Part shown: piece after piece, positions 6,628-14,917 of the stretch
Layout of the letters: each line of letters opens with the position of its first letter
Numbering within the stretch: position 1 is the first letter of the stretch
From: an uncultured Collinsella sp.
Lineage (GTDB): Bacteria; Actinomycetota; Coriobacteriia; Coriobacteriales; Coriobacteriaceae
NCBI GenBank assembly: GCA_900541185.1
Contig: UQIQ01000021.1
Coordinates: 1 to 30,407 of the forward strand
Direction: 5' to 3'
DNA length: 30,407 nt
Notes under the pieces: generated by a model
What the model saw: the letters and a program-made list of their open reading frames with translations, nothing else
What the model was told of the DNA's origin: nothing
Database searches by the model: none
Made by a program: the position numbers and the translations under genes

Positions 6628-9120
6628 CTACACCAAAGGGTTATGTTTGAAATCCCAAGAGGTTTCAAACGAATCCCAATCGGTTTTTGATAGTTCGCGG
6701 CACGAGTCGACCATGTCGTTGACCAACGGCTCCTGTTCCTCGTTCTGAATGATCGGGTAGGTTGCGATTTGGCCTACCTCGAAATTAAGCGTCGGCGAGA
6801 GCATGCTTGCGACACGCATAATCACGGAGCTGTTACAAGCTCCCTGGAGATACTTGAGTGACTCCTCGTCGCTAAAAACGCTCGTGCCCGCCACATCAAA
6901 GATATGCCCAGCAGGCTTAAAACGAAACGCAATAGACCCGCTCGAGATTTTTGACCATGTAATCGAAGGCATAAAAAAACAGTCGGGATTTCGAATCACC
7001 GAACCCGCGAACTCTCGAACTAGGTGGCCATTGCTCTCCCAATTGATAACGCATTCATTATTACCGTACCATTTACGAAAATCGCCTCCCTTGTTGTAGG
7101 GGAACCATTTGCAAGCGTTTTCAATCGACTCTTGAATAGATCCACAGGAATAGACGCTCTTGCAATCATCGACTTCCCACCACTCGCGAACGAAACGAGC
7201 GTTCTCGCCAGTAGCAAGCCCTTGGCGCGGCTTGCCATACTCACTGAGCTGTTTTGCGTTTCCAAACGCATCCAGAAGAGCGTCACTGGCCCAGTAGGCT
7301 ATGGGGGTGCCGGGGATTTGCTTGAAGGTGCCGGCGTCGCAGCGGTAGAACCAGCCGCAATCGGGGTTTTGGATGGCCTCGACCAGTTTGAGCCTCTTGG
7401 CCTCAGAGCCGTTGATATCAACAAGGCGCACATAGGCGCCCTCGGCGTCCGAATGCTGGTTGTAGATCACGTCAGCTGTAACGTTGACGACCTCGCCGCC
7501 GATAGCATCAAACGCGCGAGGTCCCAGATGGGCCATGGAAACGATTGTCTTGTTGTCGATAACCTTGGCGCGCATCTTCTCAAAGCTGCCCAGGAACATC
7601 CAACTCTGCATGGTAACCATTGCGGCGTAGCCCTTATCCTCGACAAGGTTAAAACCGCGCTCGATAAAGCACGTGCAGAGGTCGCTCTTCACGTCGGGGT
7701 AGTTCTTCTTGATCCACTTGCTCATGAATGGATTAAAGCTGCTGCTGCCCATATACGGAGGATTCGCAACGGTGCAGGTAAAACGATGGGACAGCTTCTC
7801 GCAGATGGCGGCAGCGCTTTCGAGCTTAGTTTTGGCCGTAGCGGCAAAAAGGTCATCGGAACAACTCGCGGCGGCAGCCTTGAGCTCGTCGATCTCGTCC
7901 TCTGAAGGATTGAGCAGCGAACCGATCTCGCCCAAATGACTCAGCTCCTCGGCGAGCTTCTTGTTACCCGGCAGCTCGTCCTCCCCTAGCGGGATGCTCG
8001 AGAGCACGGTAACGTCGGCGCGAACGCCACGCCTAAAGAAGCGACGGTCGTGCTCGCGGGCGCACATGGCAAGCGCCAGCTCCGCGATCTGTGCCGCGCG
8101 GGAATCGATTTCCATGCCTGCAAGGTTTTTAGTAAGAATGAGCTCGGGAATCTCGCGCTCACGATAGCCGCGCTCCTCGTACATGGCAAAAAGCAGCTCA
8201 AACGCATAGATCAGGATATGGCCCGAGCCGCACGCCGGGTCGCAGAGCGTGATCTCCTCGGGGCTCGAGATGTAGATGAAGTCCTCGTGCTCCTCGTCGG
8301 GCTCGATGTAGTACTCCATGCGCTCGCGCAGCGAACTCCCCGGATTGTTGAGCATCCACAGACGGCCGAGCGAGTTCTGGACCATATAGCGCACGATCCA
8401 CTCGGGGGTGAAGAGCTGCGTGGCAGGTGCGATATCCGCCGCCGCTGCCTTGCGCTTGGACTTGAAGAACTCGTCTTTAACGTCAGCGTTGTAATACTGA
8501 TACATCCAGCCCAGAACGGTCACGCCCTCGCGCCAGTCCTCGTCAGCGAGGACGGCATTGAGTTTGCCCACCACACTGTCAGCCATCATGAGGCCCTGGG
8601 GCAACAGCAGCTCCATGGCTCCGCCCACGCGTTCAAAGACGCCCGGCAGGCAATCGGCAAGCTCCTCGCACTGAGCAACAAACAGGTAGCGCCACAACGG
8701 TTCATCCAAGCCCGCCATTTTGAGCTCGGCTATGCGATCGGTATCGGCCGTCGTTATCTCCACGTCCAGAGCATTCTCCACGGCCTCGCTACCATGGCTG
8801 CCGTCCGCACGGCTCAGCATACGCATGCGGCTGGGGAGCCATCCGCGTGCATCCATAAAGCGAATGGCCACGATGCGGTTGAACCAGGTGTAGGCCGCTC
8901 GGTCGCAGAGCGCCTCGTGACCCACCTCTGCCTGCATGCGCAGCAGTTCATCGCGTTGCTCAACCTCAGCCGGGCTTAGGGGCAGGCTGTTGACGGTCTC
9001 GGACCCAGCGGGCGCAGGTGCAGGTTCGGTGATGCCGTAGCGCACCATCTGCGCCTCAACGCCTTTGATGAGCTCCGTGCGGGCCCAGGTGCAGAAGCTC
9101 TTAAGAGCAGAATCGTTCAT
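6628..9120 (-). CDS. pglX: BREX PglX, N-terminal part: N6-adenine DNA methyltransferase and target-recognition region
   Basis: This 830-aa protein methylates adenine in the BREX recognition site of the host DNA, marking self. After a helical N-terminal region (MNDSALKSFCTWARTELIKG) come the AdoMet-binding DPACGSGH (294-301) and catalytic NPPYMG (453-458). A target-recognition region spans about 560-820. It ends at DWDSFETSWDFKHNPLV and then TAG. In ordinary PglX this motif (FETSWDFxxxPLL) continues into the C-terminal domain, which here is the separate gene at 4872-5840. ATG at 9118-9120 has AAAGG upstream. The last roughly 650 bp, encoding much of the target-recognition region, are visibly less GC-rich than the methyltransferase part, pointing to exchange of the specificity segment. 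Catalytic motifs are intact. Confidence 0.93.
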   Translation of the reverse strand: MNDSALKSFCTWARTELIKGVEAQMVRYGITEPAPAPAGSETVNSLPLSPAEVEQRDELLRMQAEVGHEALCDRAAYTWFNRIVAIRFMDARGWLPSRMRMLSRADGSHGSEAVENALDVEITTADTDRIAELKMAGLDEPLWRYLFVAQCEELADCLPGVFERVGGAMELLLPQGLMMADSVVGKLNAVLADEDWREGVTVLGWMYQYYNADVKDEFFKSKRKAAAADIAPATQLFTPEWIVRYMVQNSLGRLWMLNNPGSSLRERMEYYIEPDEEHEDFIYISSPEEITLCDPACGSGHILIYAFELLFAMYEERGYREREIPELILTKNLAGMEIDSRAAQIAELALAMCAREHDRRFFRRGVRADVTVLSSIPLGEDELPGNKKLAEELSHLGEIGSLLNPSEDEIDELKAAAASCSDDLFAATAKTKLESAAAICEKLSHRFTCTVANPPYMGSSSFNPFMSKWIKKNYPDVKSDLCTCFIERGFNLVEDKGYAAMVTMQSWMFLGSFEKMRAKVIDNKTIVSMAHLGPRAFDAIGGEVVNVTADVIYNQHSDAEGAYVRLVDINGSEAKRLKLVEAIQNPDCGWFYRCDAGTFKQIPGTPIAYWASDALLDAFGNAKQLSEYGKPRQGLATGENARFVREWWEVDDCKSVYSCGSIQESIENACKWFPYNKGGDFRKWYGNNECVINWESNGHLVREFAGSVIRNPDCFFMPSITWSKISSGSIAFRFKPAGHIFDVAGTSVFSDEESLKYLQGACNSSVIMRVASMLSPTLNFEVGQIATYPIIQNEEQEPLVNDMVDSCRELSKTDWDSFETSWDFKHNPLV

Positions 9121-9148
9121 GGTTGATGAGCCTTTCTAAACGCCATAA

Positions 9149-9178
9149 GCAACCGGCGCACGTTTTGGCGCCGGTTGC
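9149..9178 (-). terminator. Hairpin between brxC and pglX (attenuator candidate)
   Basis: A perfect 11-bp inverted repeat, GCAACCGGCGC (9149-9159) with GCGCCGGTTGC (9168-9178), has an 8-nt loop. It fills the 66-bp gap between the brxC stop and the pglX start. There is no long U run on the minus-strand side (TTAT follows), so partial termination or mRNA processing is more likely than full termination. Confidence 0.55.
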
Positions 9179-9186
9179 CCCGCGGG

Positions 9187-12100
9187 TTAGTTGATACGGA
9201 TCTCGTCGTTTGCAGCGAGTGCCTGCATAAGGCGGGAGCGCAAGTCATCCACATAGCGCTCCACGTCCTCTGCGGACAAGAGACGACTCGGCTTGGCCAG
9301 ATCGGCGCGGCGCACGGTCTTGATCTTGCGCTGGGGCTTGGGCGCGGGCACGGGAGCAGACGATGCGGCGCCCTTGTTGGAGACCTTCTTGACCACCTCA
9401 CCCGTACTCGTGACCTCAGTGGTGCGGCGCTCGTTGTCCATGCGCATGCGGGCCGCATCCACGGCGTCGTATATCTTGTTGGTTGCAGCAACGATCCAGT
9501 TGCCCCAGTTAGTCGCGGCAACACTCAGCTCGTTGAGGCTTTGAGCACTGTGGGCACGGTTTTTGAACGACTCGTATTTGGCGGCGGCTTCTGCTATGGC
9601 ATCCTTGGCTTGATTGACAAAGCCCTTTTGACTCTCAGCCTGTGCCTGCAGGTCTTGCAGATCGCTCTCGATGCGGCACAAAAACTCATTGCGGCGGATG
9701 CCCAGCAGCTTTTTTATGTCGTCCTCAACGGGATCCATAAGCGGCTGCAGGTCTTTAATGCGGCCATAGGGCTTGGGATCTTTGAGGATCTCGCGCACCT
9801 TTGCCACGTTCTCCACCGCGCTGGGAATGTCATCGGAGGCATACTCGATACCCTCGGTGCGGCTCAAGAAATCCCTAGCGTGGTCAAACGCCGTTCGTTG
9901 GTTGGACTCTAAGAATTCAACCACCTTGTCAAAGTCTTCCTTGGCATCGAGCAAGCGCTCCTCATGCTTGGTGAACGTGGTCAAGAACGCCTCGGACTCG
10001 TTCTGGTCCTTAAGGACGTCGGCCACCTCCGAGCGCATCTTCTCACACTCGCTCTCGCCAGGATACGGATAGAGCGGTTTGATACCCGTATAGTAGTCGC
10101 GTGCTATGGCGAGGCACGACTCGCGCAAGTCCTCAAGGCGCTCCTTGAGCTCGACCACGAGCCTATCCTCGTTGGAGGGCACGGTCTTGAGATCAAACAG
10201 GTCACACATGAGTTCGCCCGTGGCGCGCAGCAACCGGTCGCTCATGCGCATGCGCAAGCGCACCTGGGCCTTATCGGCATCCTTGCGAAGGAGTGCCACC
10301 ATGCGGCTGTCGTTAGCTTGAACCGTCTGACCGCCAAACAGCACCTGCGCGCGCTGCTCTACCACAAGCTGCGCCACCACATTTGCGATGTCGACCTCGC
10401 GCCAGCCAAAGGGCCTTTGCTGGTACTGGCGCTGGATATCGCCCATAGCGGTATCCAGGTGGCGCTGGTGCTGAACTTTGAGGTAGTCCTCGACCTCCTT
10501 GAGCGCACGCGTGTTACCCGCGTCCATGCCAGCGAGCCCCGCTTGAACGTTGCCCGCCAGAGTGGAGCGGATATCGGAATCGCTCATGACCGGCGAGCCG
10601 ATATAGTCGGCCTTTTCAAAGACCACATCGCACAGCTGCGCCAGCACCTGCTCAAAGACCTGGGCGGGTTTGGCCGCGCGGACCTCAACCATGCGGTCGT
10701 TGACCGCGCAACGTGCATGGAGCACGGCCTCGCTCAAAAGGGTATCGGCCTCCTTCTCGTTATAAGCCGCCTCGCGCATCTTGGACTCGACGATCTGGCG
10801 CGTACTCGGCTGAAGCTCCTGGAGATTTCGCGTCTTGGCGTACTTGCGGATCTTGGCGGCGTTGACGAGCGTCTCCCAATAATCCGCCTCGTCGCTCAAG
10901 ACCACGATGGCTTTGCCCGAAGAATCCAAGGCCAGCTCGGTATCGTCCGCACGGCCCAGGTCGCTCGCCATAGTCGCCACGCAAAGCTCCATGCCGCCCA
11001 TGCTGGTACCGTGGATTGAGCCGTCCACATAGCGGTCAAACGGGAAGTCATTGGCCCCACGGTTGAGTTTGCGCGCGGTATAGATGCTGTCGAACAGGCG
11101 CTTTTTGATAGACTCGATCACCTGCACGTTATCGATCGGGGTGCGTGCGATCTCCTGCGCTATCTCCTGCTCCTCGTCGGTGAGGAAGCTATAAGTATCG
11201 CCCTGGCGTGCCACGTAGTTCTCGCGCTCCAGGCGGGCAAGGGACTCCTTGACGCGGTCCTTGAGGGCGCGCATGTCCACGTCGAGGCCGTCGATCATGA
11301 AGATGGAGATGTTCTCGACCGTGGCCTTAACGTAGCCGATGTAGCGGATCAAGTACAGGAGCTTGAGCACCTGAACGTCGTAGGGTTCAAGGCCCTTTGC
11401 GTCCTCGGCCGCGCGGACCGCGCGGTCGACCACCTGGTTGATGCCGTGCTCCAGGTCCTTGGAGATGGTATCGAAGAAGCGCCAGAACGGCACGAGCGCA
11501 CCGGCCCGGTCATGCTGGATGGCCTGAGCGCTCTCCTGGAACGCGCTCAGCATGGAGCGCTCGCCCGTTGACATGTGCTTGGCCTTGACACCGTGCTTGC
11601 GCACCTCGGTCATGACGTCGGGCAGGAGCTTAAACTGGTAGCCCACAAACGGGTAGCTAGCCACAAAATCCTTGGAGTTGGCGTAGCCGGCAAGGTCGGA
11701 GCGCGAGCCACCCTCAAAGGTAAAGTTGTTTTTGAGCACGGCGGTGTCTTGCTCGTAGACCCGTGCAAGCATATCGGCCGCCGGCGCGGTCTTCTCGAGC
11801 ACACGGCGCTGGATGACCTCGTCCACGCTGGAGCTGGAGAGCGAAAGGCGGGTATTGAAACGGCCCTGGATCTTTGAAAAGTCGTTGCCCACGGGCAGGC
11901 TCAGGTTGTCGATGGCCTCCTGGCTCGTGACCATCACCCACACGCGGCCACCGCAGGCAGCACCCAGCTCCTCGACGATGGTCTGAAGGCTCAGCATAAG
12001 GCTTGGGTCCTTGTCGTTTGTAATAAACTGACCCACCTCGTCGACCATAAAGAGCAAACGGAAGTTGCCGCCGTGGCCCGCCGTCTGAGCGTCCACGTAG

Positions 12101-12849
12101 TCCTTGACCTTTTTGGCAAAGACATCGGGGGCCAAAACCTCGTCCTCAGAACCCTCAAGCCAGTTCCATGCGGCCTTTTCGCTCATGCCGAGCACGCTCT
12201 GCAGCACCTCGACGACGTCGTCCTCAAAGTAGCTGTAGGTGTCGCGGGCCTGGAGCCAGGACTCGCCGTTGACGCGCTCAAAGGCCTCGCGGAACTCCTG
12301 GGTCTTGCCCAGGGAATCGATGTAGTCCTCGAGCTTTGCAAGCTTGAGGTCCTCGCCGTAGAAGCCGCGCGCCTCGTAGAACATGCGCTCAAAGCCGCGA
12401 AGCAGCGCCGTGGGAGCCGTATCGCCCTGCTTCCACTGGCCCGCCTTGCTATCGATGTTAAAGAGGATGGCCTGCGTGGGCACCGAGCAGGCGCGCTCCA
12501 TGGCAGCCGCGACCATGGGGTCGACGATCTTGCCGTCAAAGTAGCGGATGGCGCTCTTGCCGCCGATCTGGCGATTCTCGAGCAGGTAGCTCAGCATCTT
12601 GAGGAAGTGCGATTTACCGGAACCGAAGAAACCACTGATCCACACGCCGATCTTGTCGGTGCGCGCATCGATGGCATCGCCGTAGGCCTTGAAGAACGTG
12701 GCAAAGTGCCTCTGCAACTCGCGCGTCACCACGTACTCGTCAAGCTCCTGGCGGATGGACCCATCTTTTGAATCCTGGACCTTGACCACGCCGTTGATGG
12801 AGCGGTTGATGTCTTTTGCAAAGAGGTCGCGAATGATCGTGTTGTCCAT
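9187..12849 (-). CDS. brxC: BrxC, large P-loop ATPase of BREX
   Basis: At 1220 aa this has the usual length for BREX-1 BrxC (PglY-like). The Walker A motif GFFGSGKSHFLKML lies at about 73-86 and the Walker B-like LLFMVDEVGQFI at about 264-275. Long charged helical regions after about residue 500 include coiled coil around 990-1100, followed by an Ala/Pro/Lys-rich linker (about 1160-1185) before a short C-terminal helix. BrxC is an essential AAA+-like ATPase of the complex, required for phage exclusion. ATG at 12847-12849 follows AAAGGAGCACC, one of the best ribosome sites in the operon. It starts 78 bp downstream of the brxB stop. No lesion seen. Confidence 0.95.
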   Translation of the reverse strand: MDNTIIRDLFAKDINRSINGVVKVQDSKDGSIRQELDEYVVTRELQRHFATFFKAYGDAIDARTDKIGVWISGFFGSGKSHFLKMLSYLLENRQIGGKSAIRYFDGKIVDPMVAAAMERACSVPTQAILFNIDSKAGQWKQGDTAPTALLRGFERMFYEARGFYGEDLKLAKLEDYIDSLGKTQEFREAFERVNGESWLQARDTYSYFEDDVVEVLQSVLGMSEKAAWNWLEGSEDEVLAPDVFAKKVKDYVDAQTAGHGGNFRLLFMVDEVGQFITNDKDPSLMLSLQTIVEELGAACGGRVWVMVTSQEAIDNLSLPVGNDFSKIQGRFNTRLSLSSSSVDEVIQRRVLEKTAPAADMLARVYEQDTAVLKNNFTFEGGSRSDLAGYANSKDFVASYPFVGYQFKLLPDVMTEVRKHGVKAKHMSTGERSMLSAFQESAQAIQHDRAGALVPFWRFFDTISKDLEHGINQVVDRAVRAAEDAKGLEPYDVQVLKLLYLIRYIGYVKATVENISIFMIDGLDVDMRALKDRVKESLARLERENYVARQGDTYSFLTDEEQEIAQEIARTPIDNVQVIESIKKRLFDSIYTARKLNRGANDFPFDRYVDGSIHGTSMGGMELCVATMASDLGRADDTELALDSSGKAIVVLSDEADYWETLVNAAKIRKYAKTRNLQELQPSTRQIVESKMREAAYNEKEADTLLSEAVLHARCAVNDRMVEVRAAKPAQVFEQVLAQLCDVVFEKADYIGSPVMSDSDIRSTLAGNVQAGLAGMDAGNTRALKEVEDYLKVQHQRHLDTAMGDIQRQYQQRPFGWREVDIANVVAQLVVEQRAQVLFGGQTVQANDSRMVALLRKDADKAQVRLRMRMSDRLLRATGELMCDLFDLKTVPSNEDRLVVELKERLEDLRESCLAIARDYYTGIKPLYPYPGESECEKMRSEVADVLKDQNESEAFLTTFTKHEERLLDAKEDFDKVVEFLESNQRTAFDHARDFLSRTEGIEYASDDIPSAVENVAKVREILKDPKPYGRIKDLQPLMDPVEDDIKKLLGIRRNEFLCRIESDLQDLQAQAESQKGFVNQAKDAIAEAAAKYESFKNRAHSAQSLNELSVAATNWGNWIVAATNKIYDAVDAARMRMDNERRTTEVTSTGEVVKKVSNKGAASSAPVPAPKPQRKIKTVRRADLAKPSRLLSAEDVERYVDDLRSRLMQALAANDEIRIN

Positions 12850-12927
12850 GGGTGCTCCTTTGGGTTTGGGAACGTTATGGCAAAGGGTTGTTACCAGCGG
12901 CAGGGACTTGCCTGCGGGGAGCCGTGC

Positions 12928-13620
12928 TTACGAGATATCGATGGCGCGGTAGTAGTTGTCGGCCGGCAGACGGTTAAAGAGCTGGAAAGAAGAGCCGTTG
13001 AAACTGCCCGGATAGGCGGCGACCACAGGCACCTCATCAAAATCCGCAAGCATGCAGTGGAGAAGCGTGTGTATGCGAAAGAACGGGAAAACCTCGCCCG
13101 CGCCGGTGAGGAGAACGACGTCTCCAGGCGCGTGCGGCTCGGTCTGCTCAAGGATGTACGCGGAGACTTTCTCGGGCGAGGCGAACTTGGCCACGTCCTC
13201 GAGCACGCGCTGGGTACCGCGGCGCTCCTCTTGGTGCGGGATAGCCTTGAGGACACGGCGCTTTTCGAGAATTGCCAGCACGGCGTCGTAAAGGTTCACG
13301 ACCTTGAGCGTGCATGGAAGCTTGTCGGCCTCGGCATCGCGTGAAAGGGTGTCAAATAATGCACGCGCCTCAAACTCCAGCGCGGGGTCATAGCAAAAAG
13401 TGTGGAAGCCGATCTCATTGCCTATGCCCTTGTTGGCCAAAAAGTCCTCGCTGCACAGGCACTCGCGCAGAAGCTGCGCACGGCGCTCAAATTCCTGACA
13501 GGCGCGCTCGGAGCGGGCATGCGCCGCCACGACGCTCTTGCGGGAATGGATGCCGATATTGGTGGTGAGATCGGTCGCCGGGGTGATAACAGGGTCGACG
13601 GCGCTTTTGACGGGAGCCAC
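12928..13620 (-). CDS. brxB: BrxB (DUF1788) BREX protein
   Basis: This 230-aa protein has the DUF1788 signature: DVVLLTGAGEVFPFFRIHTLLHC in the middle, VVAAYPGSFNGSSFQLFNRL near the end, and the terminal ADNYYRAIDIS. BrxB is a small conserved BREX type 1 protein of uncertain biochemical role, needed for defence in tested systems. Translation starts at GTG 13618-13620, one base after the brxA TAG (13622-13624), so the two genes are translationally coupled. Position between brxA and brxC is canonical. Confidence 0.9.
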   Translation of the reverse strand: MAPVKSAVDPVITPATDLTTNIGIHSRKSVVAAHARSERACQEFERRAQLLRECLCSEDFLANKGIGNEIGFHTFCYDPALEFEARALFDTLSRDAEADKLPCTLKVVNLYDAVLAILEKRRVLKAIPHQEERRGTQRVLEDVAKFASPEKVSAYILEQTEPHAPGDVVLLTGAGEVFPFFRIHTLLHCMLADFDEVPVVAAYPGSFNGSSFQLFNRLPADNYYRAIDIS

Positions 13621-13621
13621 G

Positions 13622-14305
13622 CTACATCACCACCCTGCCGGTAAGGGCCGCGATAAGCGACTGCTCGCCCAGCTGAACCAAGGCTCGCTCGACATCGGAA
13701 TCGAGGAAGAGTGGTGACAGGCGCTCGGACTCCGGGCCCTGGCCCTCGCCGATAAGGCCGGCATGACGGAGCGTCTGGCGGAGCGAGCCCTTAATGCGCT
13801 TGACCGTGGCCTCAGTCCAGCGGGCCGCGTCCGGATACTCCGTGGTAAAGCGTGTCATAAAGGCGTTGAGGTCAACCGCCGTAAAGGCATAATCGAAGTT
13901 TTGTAGGCGCTCCCCCATCTCGACGAGCACGAGCTCGCGCACGATATCGTAGCGGCAGATCATGCTGTAGAAGATGGCCTGGTCCGCCTGCGTGGGAGTG
14001 CCGGATGCCATGAGCCTGGTTAGGGATGACGCAGCCTCGACGGCGGTTTTGGGGTCGATGCCGCGCGCGGCGCATACGGCGTCCGTGGGCACCATGGCGT
14101 CAAGGCGGCGAAGGCACACGGTTGCGCGGTTGGCGACCATGCGCTCCGTGGGATATTGAAAGAGGTTCTCGCTCTTTACGCGTACAATGACCTGCTCGTC
14201 GTTTGCGCCCTGCATACGAAGGGCAGCGACGATGCGCATCTCATGCGGGAGGAATTGCTCGCGAGTGAGCACCCCCCCCCGAACGCTTTTTGTGGTTACA
14301 TCCAC
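13622..14305 (-). CDS. brxA: BrxA (DUF1819) BREX protein
   Basis: About 227 aa. The DUF1819-like core is REQFLPHEMRIVAALRMQG, then VKSENLFQYPTERMVANRATVCLRRL, then a helical C-terminal half. BrxA is a small helical DNA-binding BREX protein and is normally first in the operon, as here. I chose GTG 14303-14305 because GGAG lies 8 bases upstream. The frame extends to a GTG at 14374 with no ribosome site and non-conserved residues. The early codons run through nine consecutive G (plus-strand C at 14272-14280), so gain or loss of one G would take the frame out. An ATG overlapping the start is followed at once by TAA and cannot serve. A GTG right after the G run is another possible start, but it lacks spacing from a ribosome site. 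Confidence 0.85.
   Translation of the reverse strand: MDVTTKSVRGGVLTREQFLPHEMRIVAALRMQGANDEQVIVRVKSENLFQYPTERMVANRATVCLRRLDAMVPTDAVCAARGIDPKTAVEAASSLTRLMASGTPTQADQAIFYSMICRYDIVRELVLVEMGERLQNFDYAFTAVDLNAFMTRFTTEYPDAARWTEATVKRIKGSLRQTLRHAGLIGEGQGPESERLSPLFLDSDVERALVQLGEQSLIAALTGRVVM
14272..14280. repeat. Homopolymer of nine C (nine G in brxA sense)
   Basis: This is the longest single-base run I noticed in the window. It lies about 25 bases inside the likely brxA start. Such tracts change length by slipped-strand mispairing and are a classic cause of on/off phase variation; they are also a common place for assembly errors. Confidence 0.9.
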
Positions 14306-14383
14306 AGTACACGCTCCAAGGGTGTCAAAGGCTGTCACAAGTGCGCCGCAACCCGGCAGGCAGGCGCGGCGCACATGACAATA

Positions 14384-14425
14384 ATCATACCTGTTGGTAA
14401 AAAGTTACCACGCCCAGAGTGTCAA
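14384..14425 (-). promoter_or_regulatory. Likely BREX promoter region with palindrome
   Basis: On the minus strand there is a TTGACA (plus-strand 14420-14425) and a TATGAT (14384-14389). Their 30-bp spacing is too long for one promoter, so only one of them may be used. Between them lies TGGTAA-AAAG-TTACCA (14395-14410), a perfect 6+4+6 inverted repeat that could bind a repressor. The rest of 14306-14570 holds no gene that I can support. Confidence 0.35.
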
Positions 14426-14572
14426 ATGTTGAGTAACAAAATTTAATCCGGTTAACGGTCATTTTCGCAGTTTAGAAACTTTAACGAGGTCGCCCCAAAT
14501 CACACTTGCCAGACAACCGCGCTTACGAATGCAGGCACGCACACGCCCAACGCCACCCTCCGCTACGCTCAA

Positions 14573-14598
14573 CATAGAGTTATACATATGATTCTATG
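14573..14598. promoter_or_regulatory. Imperfect 26-bp palindrome, candidate antitoxin operator
   Basis: Arms CATAGA (14573-14578) and TCTATG (14593-14598) flank an AT-rich, largely symmetric core containing TATACATATG. It lies directly upstream of the Phd-like antitoxin start, the usual place for autoregulation by Phd/YefM proteins. Confidence 0.5.
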
Positions 14599-14611
14599 TA
14601 AGAAGTTTCAT

Positions 14612-14785
14612 ATGCCTGTCGTAAAGCCTATTTCTGATCAGACGCGCGCGCTAACTACCATTCAGGAACGCGAAGATCACATTCAACGTACCATCGCTCA
14701 TGGTTACGACGACCTCACCAACGGTCGCGTGCGCCCCTGGAAACAAGCGAAGGCCGAGGCGGATCGGATGCGAGCCATCAGGTAA
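14612..14785 (+). CDS. Short Phd/YefM-like antitoxin, probably a remnant without toxin
   Basis: From ATG 14612 (AAGAAGT upstream) the protein has 57 aa; an upstream in-frame ATG at 14588 would add eight residues but lies inside the palindrome. It begins MPVVKPISDQ, as Phd/YefM antitoxins do (MPxIKPISDLR), and its end (GYDDLTNGRVRPWKQAKAEADRMR) resembles the tail of the same family (G-D-x-x-x-G-R-x-R-P-x-x-E/Q-A). The roughly 85-90 residues of a normal member are shortened in the middle. No toxin gene follows; the next gene is serC 130 bp on. It could be a decayed module or an orphan regulator of the divergent BREX operon. Family call by motif only. Confidence 0.55.
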   Translation: MPVVKPISDQTRALTTIQEREDHIQRTIAHGYDDLTNGRVRPWKQAKAEADRMRAIR

Positions 14786-14917
14786 GGTCACCCCCCATGT
14801 AACCATCCTGTAAATCATAGCGGCGCAGTCGAGTTTTACCGTGATACGGTCGCGCCTGGCGCTCCACTGTGCTAAAGTATCCCGAACGTTCAAACGACTA
14901 CGAGGGGGGACTAGAAG

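Noticed and set aside
14306..14374. Longer N-terminus for BrxA
   Set aside because: The GTG at 14374 has no ribosome site and the added residues do not resemble DUF1819; GTG 14305 has GGAG at 8 bases.
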